From assembly GCA_023488865.1 (NCBI GenBank), contig JAMDDG010000240.1, forward strand, positions 1 through 10,649: a stretch of DNA of 10,649 nt. Reading direction: 5' to 3'. The position numbers and the translations under genes were made by a program. The notes under the pieces were generated by a model, which made no database searches, had not been told where the DNA came from, and saw only the letters and a list, made by a program, of their open reading frames with translations. Source of the stretch: Bacteroidota bacterium. Its GTDB lineage: Bacteria; Bacteroidota; Bacteroidia; Bacteroidales; Prolixibacteraceae. Shown here in pieces: positions 1 through 6,179 of this stretch (its first letter is position 1; each line of letters begins with the position of its first letter).

Positions 1-1
1 G

Positions 2-940
2 TCTTCGCGGCGTTCGTCCGCGATCCAGTCTTCCACGGCTGCCTATCAGGACATCAACCGGCAATTGGGTTCATGGAATGACCAACCTAAAGTAGAACCT
101 GATCAGCAAGTTCAGGCAAAGCTGGAAAACCGTATTCATGAACTGGAACGTAAGCAGGAAGAAGATGCGCTGCGTAAAAAGACAGAAGACGACCAATTGG
201 CCGTGATTGAAAAATCGTACCAATTAGCCGCGAAATACATGCCGGGCACTACTATTCAGGGAACAAGTAAGCCGCCGGTGGATGCAGGTAAAGCTACATC
301 AAATATTTCGTCGGATGAAAAGGCCGTTGCACAACCTGTTCGCCAGTTTAAAACCAATGTAGTTTCCTTTCTTGGTAGTTCCGGCAACGATTCTGAAAAT
401 GCGGAATATGATTCGGACTTACGTAATTCTGGATTTAGAACTGTGGCGGAGAATGACAAATCAACCAATAAAAACAGTATTCGTGCGTGCATCAATCAGA
501 CGGTTACCCTGACCAATGGGAAAGAACTGCAATTACGACTATTGGAGCCTATTCAGGTTGGAGACGTGCTGATCCCGGACAATACACTCATTACGGGGCT
601 CTGCCGGATCGGTGGCGAACGGCTTAATGTCACAGTAACTTCCATTCAATATGCCGGAAATATTATTCCGGTTCATTTGCAGGTTTACGGAACTGACGGA
701 CAAGCTGGAATTTCCGTTCCCGGCAATGATGCCGTGACGGCGGCCAAAGAAGTGGCTTCATCGCTGGCTTCATCCTCCGGGAGCAGCATCATGATCTCGG
801 ACAATGCTAGTTCGCAACTGGCCGCTGATTTGGGAAAAGGACTGATAAAGGGTGCTTCACAATTCGTCAGTAAAAAGATGAGTACCGTCCGGGTAACCAT
901 TAAAGCGGGATACCAGGTATTGCTCCTGCCAAAAAACTAG
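2..940 (+). CDS. traM: Conjugative transposon protein TraM, 5'-truncated by window edge
   Basis: The reading frame is open to the left edge, so this is the last 312 residues of a protein that in the family usually runs to roughly 400-450 residues; the in-frame TTG at 65 is not a credible start. A charged, Glu/Lys-rich coiled-coil stretch (LENRIHELERKQEED) lies near the visible start, followed by a low-complexity linker and the conserved TraM C-terminal domain. Recognisable motifs there are the CINQTVTLTNGKEL strand, LRLLEPIQVGDVLIP, NTLITGLCRIGGERL, VTSIQYAGNIIPVHL and VYGTDGQAGISVPG. TraM belongs to the Bacteroidetes-type mating-pair-formation apparatus and is generally regarded as a VirB10-like envelope-spanning component (family knowledge, remote similarity). 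It is followed by traN, as in CTnDOT-like elements. The protein looks intact to its stop; only its 5' end lies outside the window. Confidence 0.93.
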   Translation, partial: SSRRSSAIQSSTAAYQDINRQLGSWNDQPKVEPDQQVQAKLENRIHELERKQEEDALRKKTEDDQLAVIEKSYQLAAKYMPGTTIQGTSKPPVDAGKATSNISSDEKAVAQPVRQFKTNVVSFLGSSGNDSENAEYDSDLRNSGFRTVAENDKSTNKNSIRACINQTVTLTNGKELQLRLLEPIQVGDVLIPDNTLITGLCRIGGERLNVTVTSIQYAGNIIPVHLQVYGTDGQAGISVPGNDAVTAAKEVASSLASSSGSSIMISDNASSQLAADLGKGLIKGASQFVSKKMSTVRVTIKAGYQVLLLPKN

Positions 941-1052
941 AAGCCCCTCTATATCTCCCCGAGGGGGAGACATCTAAAAAAAACAGTAAATAATTTTAGT
1001 ATAAACCGGGCTTGTTTTCTTTCCCCTCCTTGGGAGGGGCCAGAGGAGGCTC
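940..1052. repeat. Palindromic G/C-rich intergenic repeat (REP-like) between traM and traN
   Basis: Two small hairpins lie about 50 bp apart. The first has a 7-bp perfect stem with a 3-nt loop at 954-970 (TCTCCCC/GGGGAGA). The second also has a 7-bp perfect stem with a 3-nt loop, at 1023-1039 (CCCCTCC/GGAGGGG). The outer flanks AGCCCCTCT (942-950) and AGAGGAGGCT (1042-1051) are near reverse complements, so the whole 110-bp unit is an imperfect inverted repeat. From general knowledge, this style of 'CCCCTCC..GGAGGGG' palindrome is widely dispersed between genes in Bacteroidota genomes. It widens the traM-traN gap to 128 bp and creates the artificial upstream reading frame that extends traN. 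There is no T-tract, so it is not a classical terminator on the + strand. Confidence 0.75.
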
Positions 1053-1068
1053 ATCAAAAACAAACACA

Positions 1069-2016
1069 ATGAAAAGAATTTTGATCATACTTGTCGTTCT
1101 TGCAAGTTCATTTATAAGTATCGCACAGGAAAAGACAAAAGACAATCCTGAAAAATCCATGCCCAGTACCGGGAACTATTTCCAGGGATTAACACGTCCG
1201 CTGACATTTGACAAAATGATTCCTCCTTATGCGCTCGAAGTAACCTTCAGTAAAACGGTTCACATTATATTTCCAGCAGCTATTCGCTATGTCGATTTGG
1301 GAAGTGCTGACCTGCTGGCAGCCAAAGCAGACGGAACGGAAAACGTTTTGCGGGTCAAAGCTGCCCAAGAGGGATTTCCCCGGGAAAGTAATCTATCGGT
1401 GATCACGGACGATGGTAGTTATTATTCGTTCAATGTGAAGTATGCCGACGAACCTGTCAAGCTTTCGGTGGAGATGAGTGATCTGATCCACAGTTTGAGA
1501 ACCGGGATCGGTCGTGGAAACAATACCGATATTAATCTGGAAGATTTGGGCGGTGAATCGCCAGTATTGGTGAACCGGATTATGCAGGCGATTTATAAAA
1601 ACAACCGTCGCGAAGTTAAACACGTCGGCTGCAAACAGTTTGGGATGCAGTACACCTTGAAAGGCATTTATTCGCACAATAACCTGATGTATTTCCATAC
1701 GGAGCTTAAAAGCTCATCGAACGTACCGTTTAATATCGATTACATCTCATTCAAAATTGTCGATAGAAAAGTAGCGAAGCGCACGGCTATCCAGCAACAA
1801 TCCATTGTTCCGTTAAGGGCATATAACCAACTGATGGTCATTGGCGGAAAGAAAACTGAGCGGACCGTGTTCGCTCTCCCAAGGTTTACATTGCCGGAAG
1901 GCAAACAACTGCTTGTCGAACTAAATGAAAAAGATGGCGGACGGCATCAATCGTTTACTTTGAAAAACGATGAGCTGATTCATGCCAAAGGAATTAGTAA
2001 ACTGAAGGTTGAATAA
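1069..2016 (+). CDS. traN: Conjugative transposon protein TraN (DUF4138)
   Basis: 315 residues from the ATG at 1069. The frame can be extended to a TTG at 1012, but those 19 codons translate the palindromic repeat, and only the ATG gives a clean signal peptide (MKRILIILVVLASSFISIA, predicted cleavage before QE). The mature protein shows the TraN hallmarks: YALEVTFSKTVHIIFPAAIR, VDLGSADLLAAK, an RVKAAQ strand, and a C-terminal half with FGMQYTLKGIY and FHTELKSSSNVPFNIDYISF. TraN is a periplasmic or outer-membrane-associated part of the Bacteroidetes conjugation apparatus, considered VirB9-like; the HIIFP...VDLG strand pair fits that comparison. It lies directly after traM in the expected tra order. 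No frameshift or missing region is visible. Confidence 0.93.
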   Translation: MKRILIILVVLASSFISIAQEKTKDNPEKSMPSTGNYFQGLTRPLTFDKMIPPYALEVTFSKTVHIIFPAAIRYVDLGSADLLAAKADGTENVLRVKAAQEGFPRESNLSVITDDGSYYSFNVKYADEPVKLSVEMSDLIHSLRTGIGRGNNTDINLEDLGGESPVLVNRIMQAIYKNNRREVKHVGCKQFGMQYTLKGIYSHNNLMYFHTELKSSSNVPFNIDYISFKIVDRKVAKRTAIQQQSIVPLRAYNQLMVIGGKKTERTVFALPRFTLPEGKQLLVELNEKDGGRHQSFTLKNDELIHAKGISKLKVE

Positions 2017-2028
2017 AACACAATCAAA

Positions 2029-2136
2029 ATGATTACAACCTTTATTGTACTTTACATCCTTTGCTGGATATATATGATCTATTCCATGATAAATGCCCCG
2101 ACGGATGTTGAACTGTGGGGAAGAGAGGTTGAATAA
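2029..2136 (+). CDS. Small 35-residue hydrophobic peptide, downstream of traN
   Basis: An ATG-initiated ORF starts 12 bp after the traN stop and ends with TAA 12 bp before the terminator hairpin, so it fills the rest of the tra transcript. The translation begins MITTFIVLYILCWIYMIYSM, one transmembrane segment of about 20 residues, then a short polar tail (NAPTDVELWGREVE). I do not recognise a family. In favour of a real gene are the tight operonic position, the exact fit before the terminator and the clean hydrophobic-then-acidic layout. Against it is the small size and lack of any comparison. It could be a small accessory membrane subunit of the conjugation machine. No traO-like gene follows traN here, which departs from the CTnDOT order. 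Confidence 0.5.
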   Translation: MITTFIVLYILCWIYMIYSMINAPTDVELWGREVE

Positions 2137-2148
2137 TCAACCTTTTAA

Positions 2149-2188
2149 CAAACGCCTGAAATAAAAAATCAGGCGTTTGCTTTTTTTT
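2149..2188 (+). terminator. Strong intrinsic terminator of the traM-traN operon
   Basis: An 11-bp perfect stem (CAAACGCCTGA at 2149-2159 with TCAGGCGTTTG at 2169-2179) has a 9-nt A-rich loop and is followed by C and eight consecutive T. This is a textbook rho-independent terminator on the + strand. It separates the tra operon from the HU-family gene. Confidence 0.92.
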
Positions 2189-2245
2189 GCCCGATTAATT
2201 TCTTCAGTATTCAAAAACGGATAAAATGTTTTTGTTTAATTATTT

Positions 2246-2253
2246 TATATTTG
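2246..2253 (+). promoter_or_regulatory. Putative Bacteroidota -7 promoter box for the HU-family gene
   Basis: TATATTTG matches the Bacteroidota -7 consensus TAnnTTTG exactly, 51 bp before the ATG at 2305 and downstream of the tra terminator. A TTTTTG at 2229-2234 is present, but the gap to the -7 box (11 bp) is shorter than the usual spacing for the -33 element, so only the -7 half is convincing. Confidence 0.5.
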
Positions 2254-2304
2254 AGCTAAATTGCTCCAGAATTATAAAACACTGATAATTAAATATTCTA
2301 AAGG

Positions 2305-2589
2305 ATGACTAAAGCTGACGTTGTTAAGAAAGTAAGTGAAGATACCGGAATTGAAAAAGTGACTGTAGAAAAAGCCGTTGAAGCTTTTATGGAAACAGTA
2401 AAAGAATCATTGACGAAAGGTGACAATGTTTACCTGCGGGGATTCGGTAGTTTTATCGTAAAAAAAAGAGCCTCCAAAGTTGCTCGTAATATTTCGAAAA
2501 ACACAACAGTTATTGTTCCTGAGCATTTTATCCCTTCCTTTAAACCAGCCGATACCTTTGTTGAGCAGGTTAAAGAAAACGTGAAATAA
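2305..2589 (+). CDS. HU/IHF-family DNA-binding protein
   Basis: 94 residues, normal for a bacterial HU/IHF subunit. The N-terminal helices (TKADVVKKVSEDTGIEKVTV) lead to the dimer core and the family signature LRGFGSFIVKKR at about residues 44-55. The DNA-clasping arm (KVARNISKNTTVIVPEHFIPSFKPA) has the conserved R-N and IP turns (IPSFKP at 76-81), and a C-terminal helix ends at K94. Such proteins bend DNA and serve in nucleoid architecture and often in recombination or replication. It has its own promoter-like box and is isolated by the upstream terminator, so it is probably monocistronic. Its last 16 codons and about 18 bp beyond the stop recur in degenerate form at 9604-9676, on the other side of the cargo block. 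Whether it is native to the mobile element or a captured chromosomal gene cannot be decided here. Confidence 0.95.
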   Translation: MTKADVVKKVSEDTGIEKVTVEKAVEAFMETVKESLTKGDNVYLRGFGSFIVKKRASKVARNISKNTTVIVPEHFIPSFKPADTFVEQVKENVK

Positions 2590-2799
2590 GATAATCATAA
2601 GCTGAACAATACCTACATCTCCCACTATTTTTAGTTGGTACAGGAACTGTTTTGCGTTGTCGCAAAAGATTTGAGCTTTACCTCTGCGTTTATTTTAAAT
2701 AGATTGCACGTTCATACTTCTACAAACCTACTCCCTTCATCTCATTTTTTTGAAGCAACAGAAATAAACTTTTAACTTGCAATTTATTTCAGAAAAACG
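2590..2799. other. Intergenic region between HU gene and sensor kinase, with hairpin and candidate operator
   Basis: No credible coding sequence is seen in these 210 bp. The first 18 bp are related to the sequence after the HU remnant near 9658, after which similarity stops at about 2608. A 7-bp perfect hairpin (TTTTGCG, loop TTGT, CGCAAAA) sits at 2650-2667, without a following T-tract. The 14-mer CTCCCTTCATCTCA at 2731-2744 matches 12 of 14 positions in each of the two related promoter segments at 4571-4584 and 6068-6081. No exact TAnnTTTG box was found. Confidence 0.55.
2731..2744 (+). promoter_or_regulatory. Candidate shared operator half upstream of the sensor kinase
   Basis: CTCCCTTCATCTCA differs at two positions from the corresponding 14 bases upstream of the phospholipase gene (CTACCTTCTTCTCA, 4571-4584), and at two different positions from those upstream of the receptor gene (6068-6081). 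It lies 55 bp before the kinase start. If real, it would allow autoregulation of the two-component system. The match is short, so confidence is low. Confidence 0.3.
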
Positions 2800-3825
2800 A
2801 TGAAAACAAAGCAACTTACCATTGCTATACATACGCTAGTTTGGTTGTTGTTACTGGTTATTCCATATATTTCAACCAATCAGGTCTTCGAGTCGGTGGA
2901 CTCGGCTTATGACCTTAAGTATCTCTTATTGTGTTTTGCCTTAAGCGGTGTATTGCTGGTCACTTTTTACTTAAACTACTTTTTTCTGATACCGAAGTTC
3001 CTATTTTCAAAAAAGCGCTGGCTCTATCCTTTAGTCCTTTTATTGACGATAGCCATGGTATTTTTACTTCTGGGTATCCTATTTCTTTTTTCTGGCGTGG
3101 TTCACGAAACATTGGCCAAAACCGGTATGGCAGTTGAAAAAATTATTCCTGTCATCTTAATTAATGCTGTTTCGTTATGGCTACTGGCCATCGTTTCGTC
3201 TGCTTTATGGACCATTTACAACAGGCTTCGGGAAGCTGAAAATGAAAAGCTTTCGGCTCAAATCGCTTCCCTCAAATCTCAAATCAATCCACACTTCCTG
3301 TTTAATACGTTGAATAATATTTATGCTACTGCACTTGACACCTCGCCCAAGACGGCAGATATGGTTGATAAACTATCGGAAATGATGCGTTATACGATGA
3401 AAGATACACAACGTGATTTCGTCATGTTGGAGGATGAAATAAACTACATCAATAATTTTATTGAACTGCAGAAATTGCGTTTAGACAAAAGTGTGAAGCT
3501 TGAATGTGATATTATTGAGCATGTTCCTCTATTACAAATTGCCCCCATGCTACTAATCCCTTTTGTGGAGAATGCGTTTAAACATGGTATAAACTCGGAG
3601 CAAAAAAGCCATATCAAAATTGAAATTGCAATGAACAAAACTGAATTTCAATTGATTGTTACCAACAATAAAGTCAATGTTCAAAAGGATATTTCAGAGC
3701 GCAGCGGATTGGGAATTGAGAATACGAAGCACCGGCTGAATCTGATTTATCCTTCGAAACATCTGCTGGTTATTAACAATACCGAAAAGCAATTTGTTGT
3801 TTCTTTATACATCAACCTGCTATGA
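2800..3825 (+). CDS. Sensor histidine kinase, LytS/YehU type (His_kinase family)
   Basis: 341 residues. Four hydrophobic segments at about 8-27, 41-65, 75-100 and 115-140 form a membrane sensor unit without a large periplasmic domain. A coiled linker (EAENEKLSAQIASLKSQ) leads into the family signature QINPHFLFNTLNNIY, with H165 as the predicted phospho-acceptor. The catalytic domain carries the N-box PFVENAFKHG (254-263) and the G-box SGLGIENTKHRL (302-313), so the kinase should be active. The family phosphorylates LytTR regulators, and the next gene is one. The two genes overlap by the ATGA at 3822-3825, implying translational coupling. The signal is unknown; kinases of this compact four-helix type are common in Bacteroidota. 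A weak copy of the operator-like motif lies upstream at 2731-2744. Confidence 0.95.
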   Translation: MKTKQLTIAIHTLVWLLLLVIPYISTNQVFESVDSAYDLKYLLLCFALSGVLLVTFYLNYFFLIPKFLFSKKRWLYPLVLLLTIAMVFLLLGILFLFSGVVHETLAKTGMAVEKIIPVILINAVSLWLLAIVSSALWTIYNRLREAENEKLSAQIASLKSQINPHFLFNTLNNIYATALDTSPKTADMVDKLSEMMRYTMKDTQRDFVMLEDEINYINNFIELQKLRLDKSVKLECDIIEHVPLLQIAPMLLIPFVENAFKHGINSEQKSHIKIEIAMNKTEFQLIVTNNKVNVQKDISERSGLGIENTKHRLNLIYPSKHLLVINNTEKQFVVSLYINLL

Positions 3826-4514
3826 TGAATGCGATTGCCATTGACGACGAACCACTTGCGTTGACTGTAATTCAGTCGCTGTGCGATAAAAGTGAACGTA
3901 TCAGCCTTCAGAAAGTATTCACCCAACCGAGTGAGGCTGTACGATATTTACACAAATACCCAGTTGATCTGATTTTCTGCGACATACAGATGCCCGCAAT
4001 GACCGGCATAAATCTGGTAAAATCGTTACGGCAACAAACGATGGTAATTTTTACCACTGCTTTTAGTGAATATGCTGCTGTTAGCTACGAGTTGAATGCA
4101 ATCGATTATTTACTAAAGCCCATCAACCTGAAACGCTTCACCCAGGCCATCAATAAAGCTGAGGAATACCTAGATTACATTCATAAAAAAGACAACAATG
4201 CCGATAAAAACATCTTCGTGCGCGCCGATTTTAACCTGGTAAAAATTCCTTTGGCAGACATTCTTTATATTGAAGGATTGGCCGACTATCTTAAAATACA
4301 TATCAAAGACCGCAAACCAATTGTGGCACGGATGCCCATGAAAGAAATGATGGAAAAGCTAAATTCGACCGAATTCATTCGAGTACACCGCAGTTTTATC
4401 TTACCATTCAGTAAAATTGAGGCTGTTAGAGGCTCTACAATTTTTATAGCCGACCAAGAGTTCCCCATTGGGAGAACTTATGCTGAAGATTTTTTCAGCC
4501 GCTACTCTTCTTAG
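3822..4514 (+). CDS. LytTR-family response regulator
   Basis: 230 residues. The receiver domain (about 1-120) has the acidic pair D8/D9, the phospho-acceptor D54 in LIFCDIQMPAMTG, T78 of the FTTA motif and K99 in DYLLKP. The DNA-binding LytTR domain (about 130-228) shows FNLVKIPLADILYIEGLADY and the diagnostic EFIRVHRSFILPFSKIEAV. The start overlaps the kinase stop (ATGA); a second ATG directly follows and would shorten the product by one residue. LytTR proteins bind pairs of short direct repeats upstream of their targets. Here the intergenic segments before the phospholipase operon and the receptor operon are related over 67 bp and are natural candidates for its binding sites (inference). 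No downstream terminator is obvious in the 128 bp before the next gene. Confidence 0.95.
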   Translation: MMNAIAIDDEPLALTVIQSLCDKSERISLQKVFTQPSEAVRYLHKYPVDLIFCDIQMPAMTGINLVKSLRQQTMVIFTTAFSEYAAVSYELNAIDYLLKPINLKRFTQAINKAEEYLDYIHKKDNNADKNIFVRADFNLVKIPLADILYIEGLADYLKIHIKDRKPIVARMPMKEMMEKLNSTEFIRVHRSFILPFSKIEAVRGSTIFIADQEFPIGRTYAEDFFSRYSS

Positions 4515-4553
4515 ATACGATAATATAAAGTGGGCGTAAAGCCAGCCCGAAGT

Positions 4554-4620
4554 GTTTATCGCTTAACTTCCTACCTTCTTCTCAAAAATTTCCGCAGGCT
4601 TTTTTTTGACTCCATATTTG
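4554..4620 (+). promoter_or_regulatory. Promoter/operator segment A, paralogous to the segment at 6051-6117
   Basis: This segment aligns without gaps to 6051-6117, with 50 of 67 identical positions by eye. The best-preserved blocks are GTTTATCGCTTAA (12 of 13), CTCAAAAATTTC (12 of 12), and the T-run ending in TTTTTGA with CATATT following. It ends with CATATTTG, which matches TAnnTTTG at 7 of 8 positions and may be the -7 box for the phospholipase gene. The alignment fades just upstream and downstream, so conservation is focused on the promoter region. This suggests a shared regulator, most simply the adjacent LytTR protein. Confidence 0.65.
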
Positions 4621-4642
4621 TGTGGTATCCGCAAATAAAGAT

Positions 4643-5599
4643 ATGCAAATGGAGCCCAAAGTGCTTAAATTCAATCTTGTAAAGTTGTTTTCGGCTAAGT
4701 GGTTAGTCGGTTTTTTACTTATCGTGCTTATTACAAGGCACTCATCAGCATTAGCCCAAAACGAGTTGGCTTTTGAGTATGATATGCCATGGCAACAAGA
4801 CAACTATTTGGCAAAAAATGGCCATTTCTTAAAGCATAAACAATTAGGACTGTCAAAAGAGGAAGCCATGAAAATGGCCGACACGTCTCCTACTTTTGGC
4901 GTTTATCGCGATAATTATTTCGTTACAGGAATCCCGATCAATAAAAAAGTAACGGATATTACAGCCGATGCAGCTTTCCAGATCAGTATAAAACACCGGA
5001 TTACGAAGCAAATATTGCCATTCAATACATTTGCCTATTTGACTTATTCCCAAAAATCATTTTGGGATATCTATGCCGAATCGAGCCCGTTTCGCGATTC
5101 GAATTACAATCCGGGGCTTGGTTTGGGAAAGTATTTGTTCCGCGACAACAAACTGGCCGGGGCTGCCTCGGTTCAGGTTATGCACGAATCGAACGGGCGG
5201 GACAGTATTGATTCGCGAAGCTGGAACTATTTAAGCCTGTCGGTGAAATATTACTTCAGCCCCAATCTTAGTATTGTCGGAGAATTTTGGCCTCCTTTTA
5301 CCGAGTTTGGCACAAACAGCAAAGACTTAATTGATTACAAAGGGTATGGCTGCCTTTCTGCTAATTATGTGACTAATAATCAAAGATGGTGGTTGTCAGC
5401 CGATCTACTTCCCCGGAAAGGTTTTGGAAATATCAACACCACATTTACAGCTGCATTCAGGGTGTCGTCCCGGTCAACACAGTATTTGTTTGCCAGGTTT
5501 TATCAGGGCTACGGCGAGAGCCAGAAAGACTACCAGAAGTATGTGATAAACATTCGTGTCGGGATATGTATCAAGCCCGATTTCCTTAGCATATTTTAG
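4643..5599 (+). CDS. pldA: Outer-membrane phospholipase A1 (OMPLA/PldA family)
   Basis: 318 residues from the ATG at 4643; an upstream GTG (4622) and another ATG (4649) are alternatives, and the GTG would sit directly on the promoter box. A signal peptide (KWLVGFLLIVLITRHSSALA, cleavage before QNE) is followed by an outer-membrane barrel. Family hallmarks are YLTYSQKSFWDIY, SSPFRDSNYNPGL, HESNGRDSIDSRSWN and a C-terminal YQGYGESQKDY strand; the chain ends in Phe. In this numbering H181, S183 and N195 reproduce the spacing of the E. coli catalytic triad H142-S144-N156. OMPLA is a calcium-dependent lipase that hydrolyses acyl chains of phospholipids reaching the outer leaflet, and is active as a dimer. 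The gene is followed 32 bp later by a small membrane protein gene and is preceded by segment A, implying regulated expression. Confidence 0.93.
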   Translation: MQMEPKVLKFNLVKLFSAKWLVGFLLIVLITRHSSALAQNELAFEYDMPWQQDNYLAKNGHFLKHKQLGLSKEEAMKMADTSPTFGVYRDNYFVTGIPINKKVTDITADAAFQISIKHRITKQILPFNTFAYLTYSQKSFWDIYAESSPFRDSNYNPGLGLGKYLFRDNKLAGAASVQVMHESNGRDSIDSRSWNYLSLSVKYYFSPNLSIVGEFWPPFTEFGTNSKDLIDYKGYGCLSANYVTNNQRWWLSADLLPRKGFGNINTTFTAAFRVSSRSTQYLFARFYQGYGESQKDYQKYVINIRVGICIKPDFLSIF

Positions 5600-5631
5600 T
5601 TCGATTTAGAAACCATAAAAACAATTAAAAA

Positions 5632-5970
5632 ATGGAAGCATTAAATGAAAACACATTTAGCCACCGGAAATTCGTTTCGCTGGGAATACTTTTTACCTTG
5701 GTCATTCTGGTGGCAACAGCCATCCTTATCCAAGTATTTGAAGCCATTGAAAACGATTTCTTCATACACTTTTTTACCGTAATACACATTTTTAATGGGC
5801 TTGCTTTTACCATTCTGGCGGTTCTTCATGCTAAGATAAACTGGAAGGTAATTATGGCTTATTTTCAATCAAAAGACTTGTCAATAAGCAAAGAAGCTGT
5901 TTGTGCTTTCTGGTTTATGGCAGCAGCGATTCTTTCGGGGATACTCTTTGTTTTCACTTTTCTTGTATAG
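5632..5970 (+). CDS. Small multi-pass membrane protein, DUF4405-like
   Basis: 112 residues with three hydrophobic segments at about 14-37, 48-66 and 90-111. The middle part, HIFNGLAFTILAVLHAKINW, resembles the 'H..x..Lg.xx..l..lH...NW' pattern of DUF4405/cytochrome b561-like membrane proteins, with H52 and H66 14 residues apart. Two histidines spaced like this on one helix could be haem ligands, but the protein has only three helices and this is inference. It starts 32 bp after the phospholipase stop, with no promoter-like box in between, so it is likely in the same operon. The family assignment rests on the pattern only. It may support the phospholipase or act in envelope redox chemistry; the sequence does not say which. 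Confidence 0.75.
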   Translation: MEALNENTFSHRKFVSLGILFTLVILVATAILIQVFEAIENDFFIHFFTVIHIFNGLAFTILAVLHAKINWKVIMAYFQSKDLSISKEAVCAFWFMAAAILSGILFVFTFLV

Positions 5971-5982
5971 TGAGCTCTGTTT

Positions 5983-5995
5983 TACAGAATCTGTA
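5983..5995. repeat. Short palindrome TACAG-AAT-CTGTA
   Basis: A perfect 5-bp inverted repeat with a 3-bp spacer lies 12 bp after the small membrane protein gene, at the start of the 209-bp gap before the receptor gene. It could be a weak protein-binding site. It is short enough to be chance. Confidence 0.2.
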
Positions 5996-6027
5996 GGAAT
6001 AACGCAAAATGAGGAATCTGGTCTTTG

Positions 6028-6080
6028 GAGAAAAAGGGAGAACCTCGACCGTTTTTCGCTTAATTCTCCCCCTTTATCTC
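6028..6080. repeat. Imperfect inverted repeat overlapping receptor promoter segment B
   Basis: GAGAAAAAGGGAGAA (6028-6042) pairs with the reverse-complementary stretch 6064-6080. This gives 14 base pairs, with one A-A mismatch and a 2-nt CC bulge, around a 21-nt loop. No T-tract follows on the + strand, so it is not a standard terminator of the phospholipase operon. It may be an RNA leader structure or an operator. Its right arm is also part of the segment shared with 4554-4620, where no equivalent left arm is seen. Confidence 0.45.
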
Positions 6081-6117
6081 AAAAATTTCAACAAGTTTCT
6101 TTTTGATGTCATATTAG
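6051..6117 (+). promoter_or_regulatory. Promoter/operator segment B, paralogous to the segment at 4554-4620
   Basis: This is the gapless counterpart of segment A, 63 bp before the receptor start. It retains GTTTTTCGCTTAA, CTCAAAAATTTC, CTTTTTGA and CATATTAG. ACCGTTTTT (6048-6056), at its left edge, agrees at 8 of 9 positions with the LytTR half-site consensus as I recall it ([TA][AC][CA]GTTN[AG][TG]). A second partner at the standard spacing is not obvious, so the LytTR link stays inferential. Confidence 0.6.
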
Positions 6118-6179
6118 CACCGTGACTAAAAAATCTGGTGAATCCTGACATTCAAGTTCATTATCCTAAAATTTCAATT

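Noticed and set aside
1012..1068. N-terminal extension of TraN from a TTG start
   Set aside because: The 19 codons translate the palindromic repeat (PSLGGARGG), and the signal peptide begins at the ATG at 1069.
2650..2667. Hairpin TTTTGCG/CGCAAAA as the HU terminator
   Set aside because: The stem is only 7 bp, lies 60 bp after the stop and has no T-tract; it is listed only as part of the intergenic region.
4622..4642. GTG start for the phospholipase gene
   Set aside because: It directly abuts the promoter-like box CATATTTG, leaving no room for a leader, and the ATG at 4643 gives a normal signal peptide.
5641..5868. Minus-strand ORF opposite the small membrane protein gene
   Set aside because: It is a shadow of the + strand gene, with no plausible domain and no independent promoter. 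The same applies to the other antisense ORFs inside traM, traN, the kinase, the phospholipase and the receptor genes.
5903..6106. 67-codon + strand ORF spanning the end of the membrane protein gene and the receptor promoter
   Set aside because: It overlaps a better gene in another frame and runs through the inverted repeat and promoter segment; the translation has no protein-like pattern.
6138..6179. GTG start for the TonB-dependent receptor
   Set aside because: It would put 14 polar residues before an otherwise standard signal peptide; the ATG at 6180 fits better.
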